Position numbers and translations under genes: made by a program | The notes under the pieces: generated by a model | Database searches by the model: none | What the model was told of the DNA's origin: nothing | Seen by the model: the letters and a program-made list of their open reading frames with translations, nothing else | Assembly: GCA_009760855.2 (NCBI GenBank) | Contig: WPIO01000030.1 | Location: 1,171,001-1,235,000, forward strand | Direction of reading: 5' to 3' | DNA length: 64,000 nucleotides | Origin: Cristatella mucedo | Taxonomy: Eukaryota; Bryozoa; Phylactolaemata; Cristatellidae | Part shown: piece after piece, positions 1-22,010 of the stretch | Layout of the letters: each line of letters starts with the position of its first letter | Numbering within the stretch: position 1 is the stretch's first letter

Positions 1-585
1 GTAAATACAGCATCTCAGTTGGAAAACAATAAGCTGGCGATTATACGAGGAAGCACAAATAATATACAACCGCTGAGCTATCTATATCGTTGTGTACGGT
101 GGAAAAAGAGTACTTAACATATATAATTTATCCAGTCCAACTATACATATATAAATATAATTAATTTGTTTACTATCAGCTACACTTTACATCCCGATTT
201 TAAATCCTGGAGTGTGAAGCAGCAAGCATCCTCAACTAGCTCAGTGCTGTGGAGGAAGACAATCAAACAAGAAAATAAGATCACATGGTCACATTCAATG
301 ACCAATTTTTCATTGTGCGATATCAAAGAAGCAGCAGACAGCTCCAACAGCCTGCTTCTTACATAAAAGCTCAGCTACTAGATTAAAAAAAGACGGAACT
401 GCAATTAGCAACCACTCAAGACCACATAGCTCTCCAACTGGCTTGTTAATTTCATGCTATTAACCAATAATCATCAAAGTCACATTCATTAAATCTGTTT
501 TTTGAAACACAACGTTTGCTCAAACAAAATGCAATCCCCAACGTTTTTCACACACTCGTGCAAACTGTAGTGAAAGCATACTTAC
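1..585. other. AT-rich intron sequence after PEPD exon 13
   Basis: This should be intron of PEPD, since the next exon (human GVERIDEPGL...) is not present. I recognise no repeat or ORF of interest here. Confidence 0.6.
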
Positions 586-11999
<11,414 letters not shown>

Positions 12000-12180
12000 C
12001 ACCGCACGGTCGAAAGCCCGGAAGCACGACGTACTGACGACCGAAGGTAGCAAGCAGCACACACCCCTCGCTCGCGCTTCGGTTACAATGGCTTCCGGAT
12101 CCGCAGGCACCACCCGCATTTTCAATTGGTTGAAAGGCGTTCGCGCAGGTCATAATGGTCATGGTCAAGGTGCATGATCG
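12000..12180 (-). promoter_or_regulatory. PEPD: PEPD core promoter / 5'UTR with CCAAT box
   Basis: This CG-rich segment lies directly upstream of the start codon. On the minus strand it has CAACCAATTGAAA, with the CCAAT at 12,129-12,125, about 126 bp before the ATG. There is no TATA box. The same 18-bp core recurs at 44,740-44,757. The transcription start cannot be placed from sequence. Confidence 0.5.
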
Positions 12181-12475
12181 TGGTACCTAGCTAATATATC
12201 AACACCAGGACGTCGTATTAGCTGTAGTACCGGACTATTTACTGGGCTCACTAACGCTGTAGCGTTATTTAACTATCGGAAGCAAAGACGGCACCGCTGT
12301 TACAAACGCGCATTAGCGGCGTCGCGATACAGTCTTTAGGACACAAACGGAGCGCTCGTAGCGGTTCTCGCCGGCTCGTGACGTACGGTCGTCCCTCGTC
12401 GCTTTTCGCACCGACTTTCGCGGCGTCCGCCTATCACGGTTTTTTAAATATATTCATTTAAAAGTTGATCGAGAA

Positions 12476-12706
12476 AATAATAATAATAATAATGCACTTG
12501 ATTAAGCGCCCCCAGAGAACTCAATCTCTCTCTAGGCGCTTTACATTTGCTGCAAAGGGAAATGCAATTGAATGGTGAGTTGTATCATGTTTGGTACACA
12601 GTTGTATATCATGCTTGATACACAAACAAAATGAATAACATGGTTAGGGGTGATGTGCACAGGGTCAGCATGCAAATGTGGCTAGTGGCAGCATGCACGA
12701 GATAGT
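12476..12706 (-). mobile_element. LINE-A 3' fragment nested in DNA element
   Basis: (AAT)n, the GCACTTGATTAAGCGCC tail hairpin and 3' UTR text (AACATGGTTAGGGGTGA) in minus orientation. Confidence 0.9.
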
Positions 12707-13205
12707 GAAAATAATACAGCTCGCGCTTTGTTGTCCGTGTCAATTATATACACATATATTGCAATTAAAACTGAAATTACTGTACGTATGCACTGCAGGC
12801 CTATATATTCGAGCATCCCTGCAGCCTCCTTCAGCACAGGGGGCAGCCGCTCGACCACTCCTTGTATATGAGCAAGAACTTTTTTCCAAAAAAATTGGGC
12901 GTGGCGAAACCAAGCCAATCAGAGTATGCCGTTCACTGATTGGCTATCCTAGTGCAATTAAACGTACAATATTAGCAGTATGCTATTTGTAACATCTAAT
13001 GTATTTTATTTTCTCTTATTTAGTCTAATATATTGGGTAATACTAGTGTAATGGTGACGAAAGGGGTGTTATTTGGTTTCTAGCGGGCTCTAATTAAAAG
13101 CTGTATTTAGAGGGCCCTGAACACATGCTCTATGCTCTAACTACGAAAATATTCAATTTCTAAATAAAAAATTCCACTTCGCGGAAATTCCCTTATCGCG
13201 GTAGA

Positions 13206-13303
13206 GACTGAATCCCTTTGCAGCAAATGCAAAGCGCCTAGAGAGAGATTGAGTTCTCAGTGGGCGCTTTATCAAGTGCATTATTATTATTATTATTATA
13301 TAA
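13206..13303 (+). mobile_element. LINE-A 3' tail nested in DNA element
   Basis: CTTTGCAGCAAATGCAAAGC, then the GCGCTTTATCAAGTGCATTA end and (ATT)n, in plus orientation. Confidence 0.92.
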
Positions 13304-13335
13304 TCTGATTAACTGCGACGGGACGACCGGGACGA

Positions 13336-14097
13336 CTCTGCTTACCGAAGAAGCGGGAGCCTCGTCGCACCGCTAGCGAGTCGCAGATGCTGCTTCCGTA
13401 CAGGTAGCTTTCCCGACGACAGCAGAGCGCGGGAGCAACGATGCTACAAACGCGCTGTAGAGGCTTATGCAATAATTTCCTTACGGCGCAAAAACTGAGC
13501 GCGTAACGGCAACAGTCCTCGCCGACGCTCGGCAAATACCGGCGGTGACGCGACTTTCTGAGCCTTGGAGCACCACCAACTACTTGCAGGCGCTGGACCT
13601 AAACGCGGTGGCATGCCGACGGTAGCTGAATGCAGCAGAAGCGAAGAGCGCCCCCTATCTTAATGCAGCAAGTCACTATCAATACCGTAGAGCAGTCTAT
13701 TCGACAACCGCGAAGGGTTACAGGTGTCAGGGACCTGCCGCAGCGTACAACTGACGTCGAATGCCAATGCATTACTGACTAGATAATAAATGCAATTTAT
13801 CAGGCCTCGTGTAGGTTGGCTTGTGACAAGTTTTGTATGAGTGTGAGCAGTTGCACACTCCAGAAGATTGGACAGACAACACAACTGTTTATTAAGAATC
13901 GCAGGAAGTCACGCGGAAGCTAGTGGCCATGTTGGCAGACCCCAGCCCTCCCCGAGAATACGTAAGGACCCTGAATAATCTCGCGGTTTTCCGCCAGAAG
14001 TCATTGCCTGAAGAGGCTGGTGGCTGTAAATATAAAAGATCAAATAAGTTGTTCCGCTATAAATCTCCAGGTCTGCCACAATACGACTCATATTGAA
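13336..14097. other. Unassigned, moderately CG-rich
   Basis: CG-containing sequence with short unconserved ORFs on the minus strand. No gene recognised. Confidence 0.4.
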
Positions 14098-14492
14098 TTA
14101 TAATAATAATAATAATAATTCACTTGATAAAGCGCCCTCAGAGAACCTAATCTCTCTCTAGGCGCTTTACATTTGCTGCAAAGTGAAATGCAATTGAATG
14201 GTAAGTAAAATCATGCTTGAAAAACAAACAAAATGAATAATATGGTTAGGAGTGACATGCACAGGGTCAGCATGCGAATGTGGTTAGTGGCAACATGCAC
14301 AGTGTCAGCACGCATAAGCACATCAAGGACGAATCACAGGGACCCGCTAAATGCTGTCCTAAATAGGTGTGTTTTTAGGTTCCTTTTAAATGTGGTCAGG
14401 TCGGGGGATGTTCTGACGCAGGTCGAGAGGGAGTTCCAGGCTGTAGGAGCATACGAACTAAATGCACGGTCTCCAAAGGATTTAATAGCGGT
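14098..14492 (-). mobile_element. LINE-A 3' fragment
   Basis: (AAT)n tail, hairpin, 3' UTR and the last RT codons (WNSLPTC region) on the minus strand. The 5' end is truncated at about 14,490. It is very similar to 62,004-62,400, suggesting fairly recent copies. Confidence 0.92.
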
Positions 14493-15078
14493 TCAATGTG
14501 TCGTGAAATCTGTGCTCAAGCTTGGTAAGGGCTATTTCCTATTCACTCTTGCCCCAAAGTATAGGAAATGACCCAGACTAAGAATTTTCCCAGCAAGGAC
14601 ATTTACAGCCGTACCGCGAAGCTCTTCCACGAGTTAGACCTTGAATGTATCCACACGTCACGCGCTCGTTATTCAAAGAAGTTGCTCGAAGGAATAGATT
14701 GAGATTGCTTGAATGCGGTGCACCTGGTTTGGATGCTCTGGGAGAACGTGTGCTAGCGAAATGGCTAAGCAGCGTGCTGTTCAGATAGTGTACGTGAACC
14801 GTATTTGCCTATACCTGAACTAATACTTAGCCGAAGTATGCAAGGCTGATGTGGCAAGTTATGCGCTTTTATACGAACACGATCAACGGCAACTAATCCT
14901 GACCGAGAATCCCGATAGATGGTGCTACTGGACGGATTGCGGCGGGAGAAGCAAGCAGCCCGAGCGTTGTGCTCGAGCCCCAGACCCGGCCTGACATGTG
15001 GGGATAATCCTACAACGGGCTTTATGAGGATCGGTGGAAACTTGTGTCGTCGTTTGGAGAGATACGGAGTGACAGTGA

Positions 15079-15220
<142 letters not shown>

Positions 15221-15530
15221 CAGGGTTGAGTGCAGGTAAAAGTCACAGTCTGAGGGAGATCGAGCTAGGATGCGAGAATGCTCAGCTGTATGCAATGGTA
15301 GATTGAGATGGTTCGCTCACGGCTCGGACGCAAGGAAAGAACGCAAGCACTCAGCCCTTATGCACGTCGGTGATTCTACGCCGCGGGGCCGCCGCTGCGT
15401 GATGACCCAGAGACTTCGAAGGCGTCGCAGAGTCCAGCGATAAACAGCCAAGTGCAGCATTAACAGCCAAGTGCTGCATAAGCTGCGCTGTGCGCTAGCC
15501 GCTCGTCTCCAGGTGTCTACGTGGGATGTA

Positions 15531-15640
15531 ATATTAATAATAATAATAATGCACTTGATAAAGCGCCCTCGAAGAACTCAATCTCTCTCTAGGCACTTTA
15601 CATTTCCTGCAAAGGGAAATGCAATTGAATGGTGAGTAAT
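15531..15640 (-). mobile_element. LINE-A 3' tail fragment
   Basis: (AAT)n, GCACTTGATAAAGCGCCCTC, CTCTCTCTAGGCACTTTACA and TGCAAAGGGAAATGCAATTG in minus orientation. Confidence 0.9.
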
Positions 15641-16231
15641 AAGAACCTGACGTATATATGGGGCAGACGAGTAGCTTGGGCACGCCACCCGACCTCCACA
15701 TAACACGCTACTATCATCCCTAGTGGCGTAGTGAGACATTTCGGCGCCCAGATACAAAGCTAAAAATGGCGCCCCCTTTCCTGGACAAAACTGCTGCAAA
15801 ATAGCTCCACCGTAGAAGAAATGCGAAAAAATACTTTAGCAGGCATATCAAGTCGATACCGTTTTATTAAATGTGGTAAATTTACAAGGTACCTATCACA
15901 GCTTTAACTTAGTGAATTTCCTTGGCCTTGAACTTGGAAAACTAGTTTATTACAGTTTGAATGTCAATATTTTCCTGTGTTTCTTTATCTATGCTCAATA
16001 AGACCAAATAATAGAGCCTCTATTGTCCCAGAGATGCTCTCAGATAAGACAGCATTATCTCTAGCTTGCTCAAGGGGCGCTCACAATTGGTAACTATTTC
16101 GGCTACGGTGAGAAGAACTTGTAAAGCAACTCTCAAATTAGGAAACACATTTTCTCCATAGCTGATATAAAGATATAAAGAGCGAGCATGTGGACTGGCT
16201 GCGCTGGGTCACAGTAAAATTACACATCTAT
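15641..16231. other. Unassigned sequence 5' of the main LINE copy
   Basis: No gene or known repeat recognised. The first about 15 codons of the long frame beginning at 16,190 belong to this flank and not to the LINE. Confidence 0.4.
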
Positions 16232-17635
16232 TACACCGTCAGGCCACTTCTCAAGAAAGCTACACTAGACCAAGAGAACTTAAGCAACTACCGCCCAGTC
16301 TCCCTTCTACCATTCCTATCAAAGACACTGGAACGGGTCGCGGCAGACCAGCTGAACTCGTATATCGAAACCTCACACCTTGCTAGTAAGTTCCAGTCTG
16401 GCTTTAGAGCTAATCACTCCACAGAGTCAGCATTGCTTCGGGTATACAACGACCTACTTAGGAATGCAGACATGGGTAGAGTGTCTCTTCTTGTTTTGCT
16501 CGATCTTTCGGCAGCTTTTGATACCATCGATCACAAAGTACTTCTAGAGCGCCTCTCATCTCGCCTGGGCATCACTGGCACTGCTCTGCAGTGGTTCAGG
16601 TCCTATCTCAGTGGGAGACTCCAGAGTGTTGATGTGAATGGACAAAGATCATCTGAAGTACCTCTAAAATATGGAGTACCTCAGGGCTCTGTGCTAGGTC
16701 CGGTCCTTTTCACCGTCTATACTCTCCCTCTCGCTGATGTGATTGCCAAGCACAATCTAGGCTTTCACTTCTATGCGGATGACACTCAGTTGTACCTTTG
16801 CTTTGATCCCTCCCAGCCTTCGAGCACCTCAAATTCTCTCAACTCACTTGCTGCATGCAGTGATGACATCCGATCATGGATGGCAGCAAATTTTCTAAAA
16901 CTAAACGATGATAAAACTAACTTACTAGTTATGGGCAAACCTAGTGTTATTCAGAAATTGGAAAGGCTGACTTTCAAAATTGGCTCTGCCAGCATATCTC
17001 CAGTTGCATCAGCTCGAAATCTAGGTGTCATATTCCAAAGCGACCTCTCGTTAGACGACCACATCAGCTCCACAGTCAAATCAGCCTATTTTCAGCTTCA
17101 TAACATTGCTAAAATTAGGGCTTGTTTAGATAAGGATACCACGTCCAAGTTGGTCCATGCATTCGTGACATCTCGTCTCGACTTCTGCAACTCACTGCTT
17201 ACTGGCCTACCAGCATGTGCGATCAGGCGATTGCAGCTGGTGCAAAACTCTGCAGCTAGGCTTGTCTGCCGTGAGCGTCGCAGTTGCCACATTACTCCAC
17301 TTCTCGCCGACCTGCACTGGTTACCAGTCAAGCAACGGATTGACTTCAAGGTTTTGTCGCTCACTTTTAGGTCTCTTCATTCTATGGCTCCAGCCTATCT
17401 TTCAGAGATACTACCCCATCAGGCAAAGCATCGTACCACTCGCTTTTCGGAATCCAACAGTCTAGAAATACCTCGTACAAACCTTAAATCCTTTGGAGAC
17501 CGTGCATTTAGCTCGTATGCTCCCACAGCCTGGAACTCCCTCCCGACCTGCATCAGAACATCCCCTGACCTGACCACATTTAAAAGAAACTTAAAAACAT
17601 ACCTATTTAGGACAGCATTTAGTGGGTCCTTGTGA
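16190..17635 (+). CDS. Reverse transcriptase ORF of LINE-A (partial, endonuclease lost)
   Basis: This uninterrupted 481-codon frame is the longest in the window. All RT catalytic aspartates (D105, D197, D198 in this frame) are intact and no stop or frameshift interrupts it, which points to a young insertion. The first codons (MDWLRWVTVKLHIYYT) are flanking sequence fused by the 5' truncation, so the annotated ATG is not the natural start. A full-length element of this type also has an N-terminal APE-like endonuclease. Fragments of that domain are seen at 6,185-6,395 and 51,380-51,577. Confidence 0.93.
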   Translation: MDWLRWVTVKLHIYYTVRPLLKKATLDQENLSNYRPVSLLPFLSKTLERVAADQLNSYIETSHLASKFQSGFRANHSTESALLRVYNDLLRNADMGRVSLLVLLDLSAAFDTIDHKVLLERLSSRLGITGTALQWFRSYLSGRLQSVDVNGQRSSEVPLKYGVPQGSVLGPVLFTVYTLPLADVIAKHNLGFHFYADDTQLYLCFDPSQPSSTSNSLNSLAACSDDIRSWMAANFLKLNDDKTNLLVMGKPSVIQKLERLTFKIGSASISPVASARNLGVIFQSDLSLDDHISSTVKSAYFQLHNIAKIRACLDKDTTSKLVHAFVTSRLDFCNSLLTGLPACAIRRLQLVQNSAARLVCRERRSCHITPLLADLHWLPVKQRIDFKVLSLTFRSLHSMAPAYLSEILPHQAKHRTTRFSESNSLEIPRTNLKSFGDRAFSSYAPTAWNSLPTCIRTSPDLTTFKRNLKTYLFRTAFSGSL

Positions 17636-17872
17636 TTCGTCCTCGATGTGCTTATGCGTGCTGACACTGTTCATGCTGCCACTAACCACATTTGCATGCT
17701 GACCCAGTGCATGTAACCCCTAACCATGTTATTCATTTTGTTTGTTTTTCAAGCATGATTTTACTTACTATTCTATTGCGTATCACTTTGCAGCAAATGT
17801 AAAGCGCCTAGAAAGAGATTAAGTTCTCTGAGGGCGCTTTATCAAGTGCAATATTATTATTATTATTATTAC
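16232..17872 (+). mobile_element. LINE-A, best copy: L2/CR1-type RT with 3' UTR and (ATT)n tail
   Basis: 5' truncated non-LTR retrotransposon. The open frame 16,190-17,635 (481 codons) covers the reverse transcriptase from NYRPVSLLPFLSKTLERV to the C terminus. Motif A is LLDLSAAFDTID (residues 103-114), motif B YGVPQGSVLGPVLF (161-174), motif C FYADDTQLY (194-202), and motif D SARNLGVIFQSDLSL. The C-terminal block HWLPVKQRIDFKVLSLTF is typical of L2/CR1 elements. The 3' UTR ends in an AAAGCGCC...GGCGCTTT hairpin and (ATT)n. The endonuclease is missing, so the copy cannot move on its own. Confidence 0.96.
17832..17872 (+). terminator. Conserved 3' hairpin and (ATT)n tail of LINE-A
   Basis: The 3' end folds as AAAGCGCC...AGAGA...TCTCT...GGCGCTTT (stem begins about 17,800), followed by ATCAAGTGCAAT and (ATT)n. 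Nearly every LINE-A copy keeps it. It is probably the site recognised by the RT during target-primed reverse transcription. Confidence 0.6.
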
Positions 17873-17964
17873 TCCGGGATGTACAGGGCGCCATCTTGCC
17901 GAGTGACAGGGGAATGACAGACGCGGACTTCCTTCTTTAATTAGTAGAGATAAGACATTTGCAT

Positions 17965-18200
17965 AGCAAACAATATCTTTAATAAATATATTTTTCAAGC
18001 TCCTTACACGTGCTATAAATAGGAGGCACGTCAATTTGGCCAGTAATGACATGCAAGAGCACACAAAAGAACAGTTCACACGGATCCAGCTAATGCTGTG
18101 AAGAACAGGTGTGTTCTTTAGCTGCCACTTAAATGTCGGCATGTAAGGGGATCTCACGAGGTCAGTCGGGAGTGAGCTCCAGGCTTTGGTAGCACCCAAG
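17965..18200 (-). mobile_element. Old LINE-A-like 3' fragment
   Basis: The minus strand reads KAWSSLPTDLVRS and related 3' UTR text (CAGCTAATGCTGTGAAGAAC). It is clearly diverged from LINE-A. Confidence 0.65.
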
Positions 18201-18429
18201 CACTCGAGTCAGTTCGAGACTCCTTCGAGGCTCGAAAGACACGAGTTCCAGTAGGATATTTGGTGCCGAGTCATGATGTGTGGCAAGAAGAATTTTACAG
18301 TCACATACTTTTGTGTACAGCTCTGTTCCATCAACGTCCGAACAATAGCAGCATTCAAGATCTAGACGTTGCTGGCGGAGTTTAGTCTGGTCAGGTGTCT
18401 TCAAAAGCTGCTTAACTTCAAAAAAAGAA

Positions 18430-19020
18430 ACCAAGATCTGTGAGCCGGAAAAACATGTTATTCATTAGTCTTGAAATCTCCCCCTCTGCCGTGAAACCAA
18501 AATCTCAAGAGAGTTTCCCAGGCATCTATGTCCTTCGGTGGATTCCTCGTTCAGCTGCAACTCTCCACAATTTACCTCTCCTTTTGGCATTCTTGGCGCA
18601 GGTCTTCTCGAAGTCTCTATAACTTAATCTCAAGAGAGTGGAGATCGCAAGAGGCGTCTTTGAAGTTCATCTCTGGATTCTGCAGTCCTTTCTTAACCAG
18701 GTCAGTCTTCCTTAAGATGCTGTACCAAAATAAAAACAATTCCAACAAGATCAAGTTCAAAACACAGTGTAAGAGACTGCCAGCTTCAATTCTTGTTTCA
18801 AGCGTTCCACTTTTGCCCTCAGACAGCTGCTCCAAAAGACCTAAAATGCTGTTCAGTTCATCATTTATAGCTTCCACTCTTGCAATCCACCTGGTTTTAG
18901 AGTCACGTTTGACAGTGATGGCTACGACTTTCTTCAGTTATTCCTACAGCAGAGTTAATCCTGAAAGGATTAGTAGGTGTTCTCTATCGTTCTAATAAGG
19001 TAATTACGATATAATCTTGA
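18430..19020 (-). pseudogene. hAT/ZMYM1-like transposase relic
   Basis: The minus strand has a frame reading VAITVKRDSKTRWIARVEAI, then LNSILGLLEQLSEG, FWYSILRKTDLVKKGLQNPE and MNFKDASCDLHSLEIKL. The pattern TRW...EA...L...FW..IL...LV.K.LQ....D...A...L matches the central region of hAT-derived ZMYM1-like transposases. A stop follows at about 18,617, and a second frame (RLREDLRQECQKE) continues the match. Upstream sequence to about 19,400 is too broken to read. It is a dead domesticated-type or DNA-transposon relic. Confidence 0.5.
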
Positions 19021-19957
19021 CTTTCGTCATGAACTCCTGTCGCTTTCTAGCTATGATTATCTCATTTTACAGAGCATCGAGGATATGGTGTTTAAAGGAT
19101 AGCATGCAGCCCATTGCTCCGTAGCGTCTCACCATAGTTTTGACTAGTTCTCATTGTTACCCACTTTATGGTTACTCAGAAGCCCCGAACTACTGCGACG
19201 AAGCTGCTCCAACCCACTACCTACTTACTAATGAGCTTCTTCGGGAATTCGTTGCACGCAATAATCTTCTTCACGTGTAGTACCAAAAAGACATCGGCTT
19301 CGACCTTTGCTTCAGACAGCTAAGGAAGGAAAGCTTCGAAGGTGATTGAAGGCTGCAGACTTCTTCTTAAATACGGACACAACTTGCTGCATTTTTATGT
19401 GCTTCTAAACTAAAATTCATGAAGGTATACAGAATGCCCAATCCAATGTTCAATTTCAACTGCGTGCATACACGCTCTAGCAACACGTATGTAAACAAGA
19501 CGTAATAGTAATAGACATATGCATGACGAGAGCTCACTGCCTAGTGACTCCCTTCTCTGAGTCATAGCAAAATTAGTCGTGGGATGGTCAGCGTCTTGGA
19601 TTTGAACTCTTTGCAAAGACACATTTGTACTCAGTCTGATGATGCAAGTACAAACAACCTACACTATAGATCATCGAGTAAGTAAGCATATTAAAAATAT
19701 TAGCCGCTTACAACGCTTTAAGCATCATGTGCAATATATTTTCACAAATAAAAACAGTGCAAATGTACGATGTGAAAAACTTAGAGAGTATAAATAAATA
19801 CTGACCATGAAGATTAGCAACCATACCCATTAAAATACGTTAAGCACCTTTAAACTGTCTTGAATAGGGACTAATCAGTAGCAAAATTGAAATTGAAAAA
19901 AAAATCGGCATAGCCTTTATTCTTTCATGAATATTTGAGCACTTTTCAAACAAGTTT

Positions 19958-20030
19958 GGTCCTATGGCCCAATTGATAAGGCGTCTGACTACGGATCAGA
20001 GGATTCCTGGTTCGAGTCCTGGTATGGTGG
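19958..20030 (+). pseudogene. Decayed tRNA-Arg(ACG)
   Basis: 73 nt aligned to the good copy at 25,012-25,084. The anticodon stem-loop TCTGA-CTACGGA-TCAGA and box B GGTTCGAGTCC are kept. The acceptor stem has at least two mismatches (G1-G72, C5-T68) and the T stem one (T-T). A T5 run follows at 20,036-20,040. Probably no longer a working tRNA. Confidence 0.75.
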
Positions 20031-20180
20031 AATGCTTTTTGGTCCGTAAGGTAAGAGCTCTCTGTAGACGTGGGTTCGAGTCCTGCTGTGGGCGATACTT
20101 TATTGCCAACCGCAGTAGGTGGTGATAGCAATTAAGGCTCACTGCCGCTACACACATCAGCATGCTAACTATTTAATGAT
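20031..20180 (+). mobile_element. SINE S2 copy
   Basis: A tRNA-like box B (GTGGGTTCGAGTCCTGCTGT) followed by the S2 body ATTGCCAACCGCAGTAGGTG, GTGATAGCAATTAAGGCTCA and CTGCCGCTACAC. It lies directly 3' of the decayed tRNA. Confidence 0.7.
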
Positions 20181-20219
20181 GCTTACTTTGCTTGGACTTG
20201 CCTCGTTATTCTTTCCAAA

Positions 20220-20375
20220 AAGCCCCGTAAGAAGTTGATCCCAAAGTTGTAAGGAGCTCACTTAGTCGTGGGCTCGAGTCCTGCTGAGCGCGACCCCTTA
20301 TTGCCAACTGCAATAGGTGGTGATAGCCATTAATGCTCACTGCCGCTATACAAATCAGCATATTAGTTTTTTAAG
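20220..20375 (+). mobile_element. SINE S2 copy
   Basis: A second S2 copy with box B GTGGGCTCGAGTCCTGCTGA and body TTGCCAACTGCAATAGGTGG, ending CTGCCGCTATACAAATCAGC. Confidence 0.7.
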
Positions 20376-20424
20376 GATTAGCCTACTCGCTCAGACTTGC
20401 TTCGTCGATTGACCAAAATTAGCC

Positions 20425-22010
20425 GAGGAACCTTTAAAATAAGGGGTACCTCAGGGGTCTGTGCTAGTTCCTGATCTTCTCACGGTTTATTCTCTTCCTC
20501 TTGCCGATGTGATTGCCAAGCACAATCTAATAATAATAATAATAATAATATTGCACTTGATAAAGCGCCCTCAGAGAACTTAATCTCTTTCTAGGCGCTT
20601 TACATTTGCTGCAAAGTGATACGCAATAGAATAGTAAGTAAAATCATGCTTGAAAAACAAACAAAATGAATAACATGGTTAGGGGTTACATGCACTGGGT
20701 CAGCATGCAAATGTGGTTAGTGGCAGCATGAACAGTGTCAGCACGCATAAGCACATCGAGGACGAATCACAAGGACCCACTAAATGCTGTCCTAAATAGG
20801 TATGTTTTTAAGTTTCTTTTAAATGTGGTCAGGTCAGGGGATGTTCTGATGCAGGTCGGGAGGGAGTTCCAGGCTGTGGGAGCATACGAGCTAAATGCAC
20901 GGTTCTCCAAAGGATCTAGACTTTCAATTTTATGCGGATGCCACTCAGTTGTACCTTCGCTTTGATCCCTTGAGTAATCCAGCTCGTCGAATTCTCTCAA
21001 CACCCTTGCTGCATGTATTGATGACATTCGCACATGAATGGCAGCAAATTTTCTTAATTTGAATGATGATAAAAACCAACTTATTAGTTGTGGGGAAACC
21101 AAGTGAGATTCAGAAATTGGAAAGGCTAATGCTCAAAATCGGCTCACCCAGCATATCTCCCTTTGAATCTGCACCAAATCTAGGTATCATGCTTCAAAGT
21201 GACCTTTCTTTAGATGACCACATCAGCACCTCAGTCAAGTCTGCCTACTTGCAACTACATGACATTGCTAAAATGTGGGCTTGTTTAGACAGGGATGCCA
21301 CATCTAAGTTTGTCCATGCATTTGTGACATCCTGTCTTGACCTCTGTAACTCACTGCTTGCCGGCCAACAGGCATGTGCAATCAGGCGCTTGCACCTGGT
21401 GCAAAACTCTGTAGCTAGGCTTGTCTGTCATGAGCGTCACAGTTTCCACATCGCACCACTTCTTGCCGACCTGCACTGGCTACCAGTCAAGCAAAGGATC
21501 GAATTTAAGGTTTTGTCGCTCACTTTTACGTCACTTTATTCTTTGGCTCCAGCCTACCTATAAGATCTACTGCCCCACCAGGCTAAGCTTAGTACCACCT
21601 GCTTTTTGGATCTAACTGTTTACCTTTACCACAAACCTCAAATCCTTTGGATACCGTGCCTAAAGTTCATATGCTCCCAAAGCCTGGAACTCATTCCCGA
21701 CTTGCGTCACGACATCTCCTGACTTGACCACATTTAAAAAGAAATTTAAAACGTACGTATCACAGCATTTTATGTGTCCCTGTGATTTTTCCTTTGTGTG
21801 CTTATGCATGCTGATACTGTTGCATGCTGCCACTAATCACACTTGCATGCTGAACCTGTGCATGTCATCACTAACCATGTTATTCTTATTGTTTATTGAG
21901 CATGATCACTAACCATTCAATCGTGTTTCCTTTGCAGCAAATATAAGGCGCCTAGAAAAAGATTTAGTTCTCTGTGGACGCTTTTTCAAGTGTTTTATTA
22001 TTATTATTTT
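20425..22010 (+). mobile_element. LINE-A copy split by a younger LINE-A insertion
   Basis: Plus-strand RT text from GVPQGSVL (20,445) to KHNL (20,529) is interrupted by an antisense LINE-A fragment, then resumes at 20,917 with DFQFYADATQLYL. The frame at 21,063-21,563 continues (NLLVVGKPSEIQKLERL, HWLPVKQRIEFKVLSLTF). The catalytic YADD has become YADA (GCC at the second Asp) and the frame is broken, so this is an old dead copy with a hairpin and (ATT)n tail. Confidence 0.93.
20530..20916 (-). mobile_element. Young LINE-A 3' insertion nested in an older LINE-A
   Basis: (AAT)n, hairpin, 3' UTR and the final RT codons (20,767-20,900: FSSYAPTAWNSLPTCIRTSP) on the minus strand. The host reads CACAATCTA|...|GACTTTCAATTTTATGC. 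TCTA occurs at both sides, consistent with a short target-site duplication. Confidence 0.93.

Larger units (their letters stand above)
12384..13335. mobile_element. pogo/Tigger-like DNA element, split by two LINE tails
   Basis: The left end, TACGGTCGTCCCTCGTCGCT, resembles the TA + CAGTCGTCCCTCG end of Tigger/pogo elements. The right end, GGGACGACCGG near 13,315-13,330, is its inverted match. The interior matches 40,832-41,475 over hundreds of bases (for example CCAATCAGAGTATGC vs CCAATCCAAGCATGC). No transposase remains. LINE-A tails are inserted at 12,476-12,706 (minus) and 13,206-13,303 (plus). Confidence 0.65.
19590..20180. repeat. Inverted duplication with tRNA-Arg, copy 1
   Basis: It aligns in reverse complement with 24,880-25,415, covering tRNA flanks (for example GATTAGCAACCATACCCATT in both), the tRNA itself and the SINE S2. 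Confidence 0.85.

Noticed and set aside
12091-12174. Plus-strand ORF MASGSAGTTRIFNWLKG and its likeness to FNWLKG at 44,730
   Set aside because: The similarity reflects the shared CCAAT promoter DNA of PEPD on the other strand. There is no codon-like conservation outside the 18-bp core.
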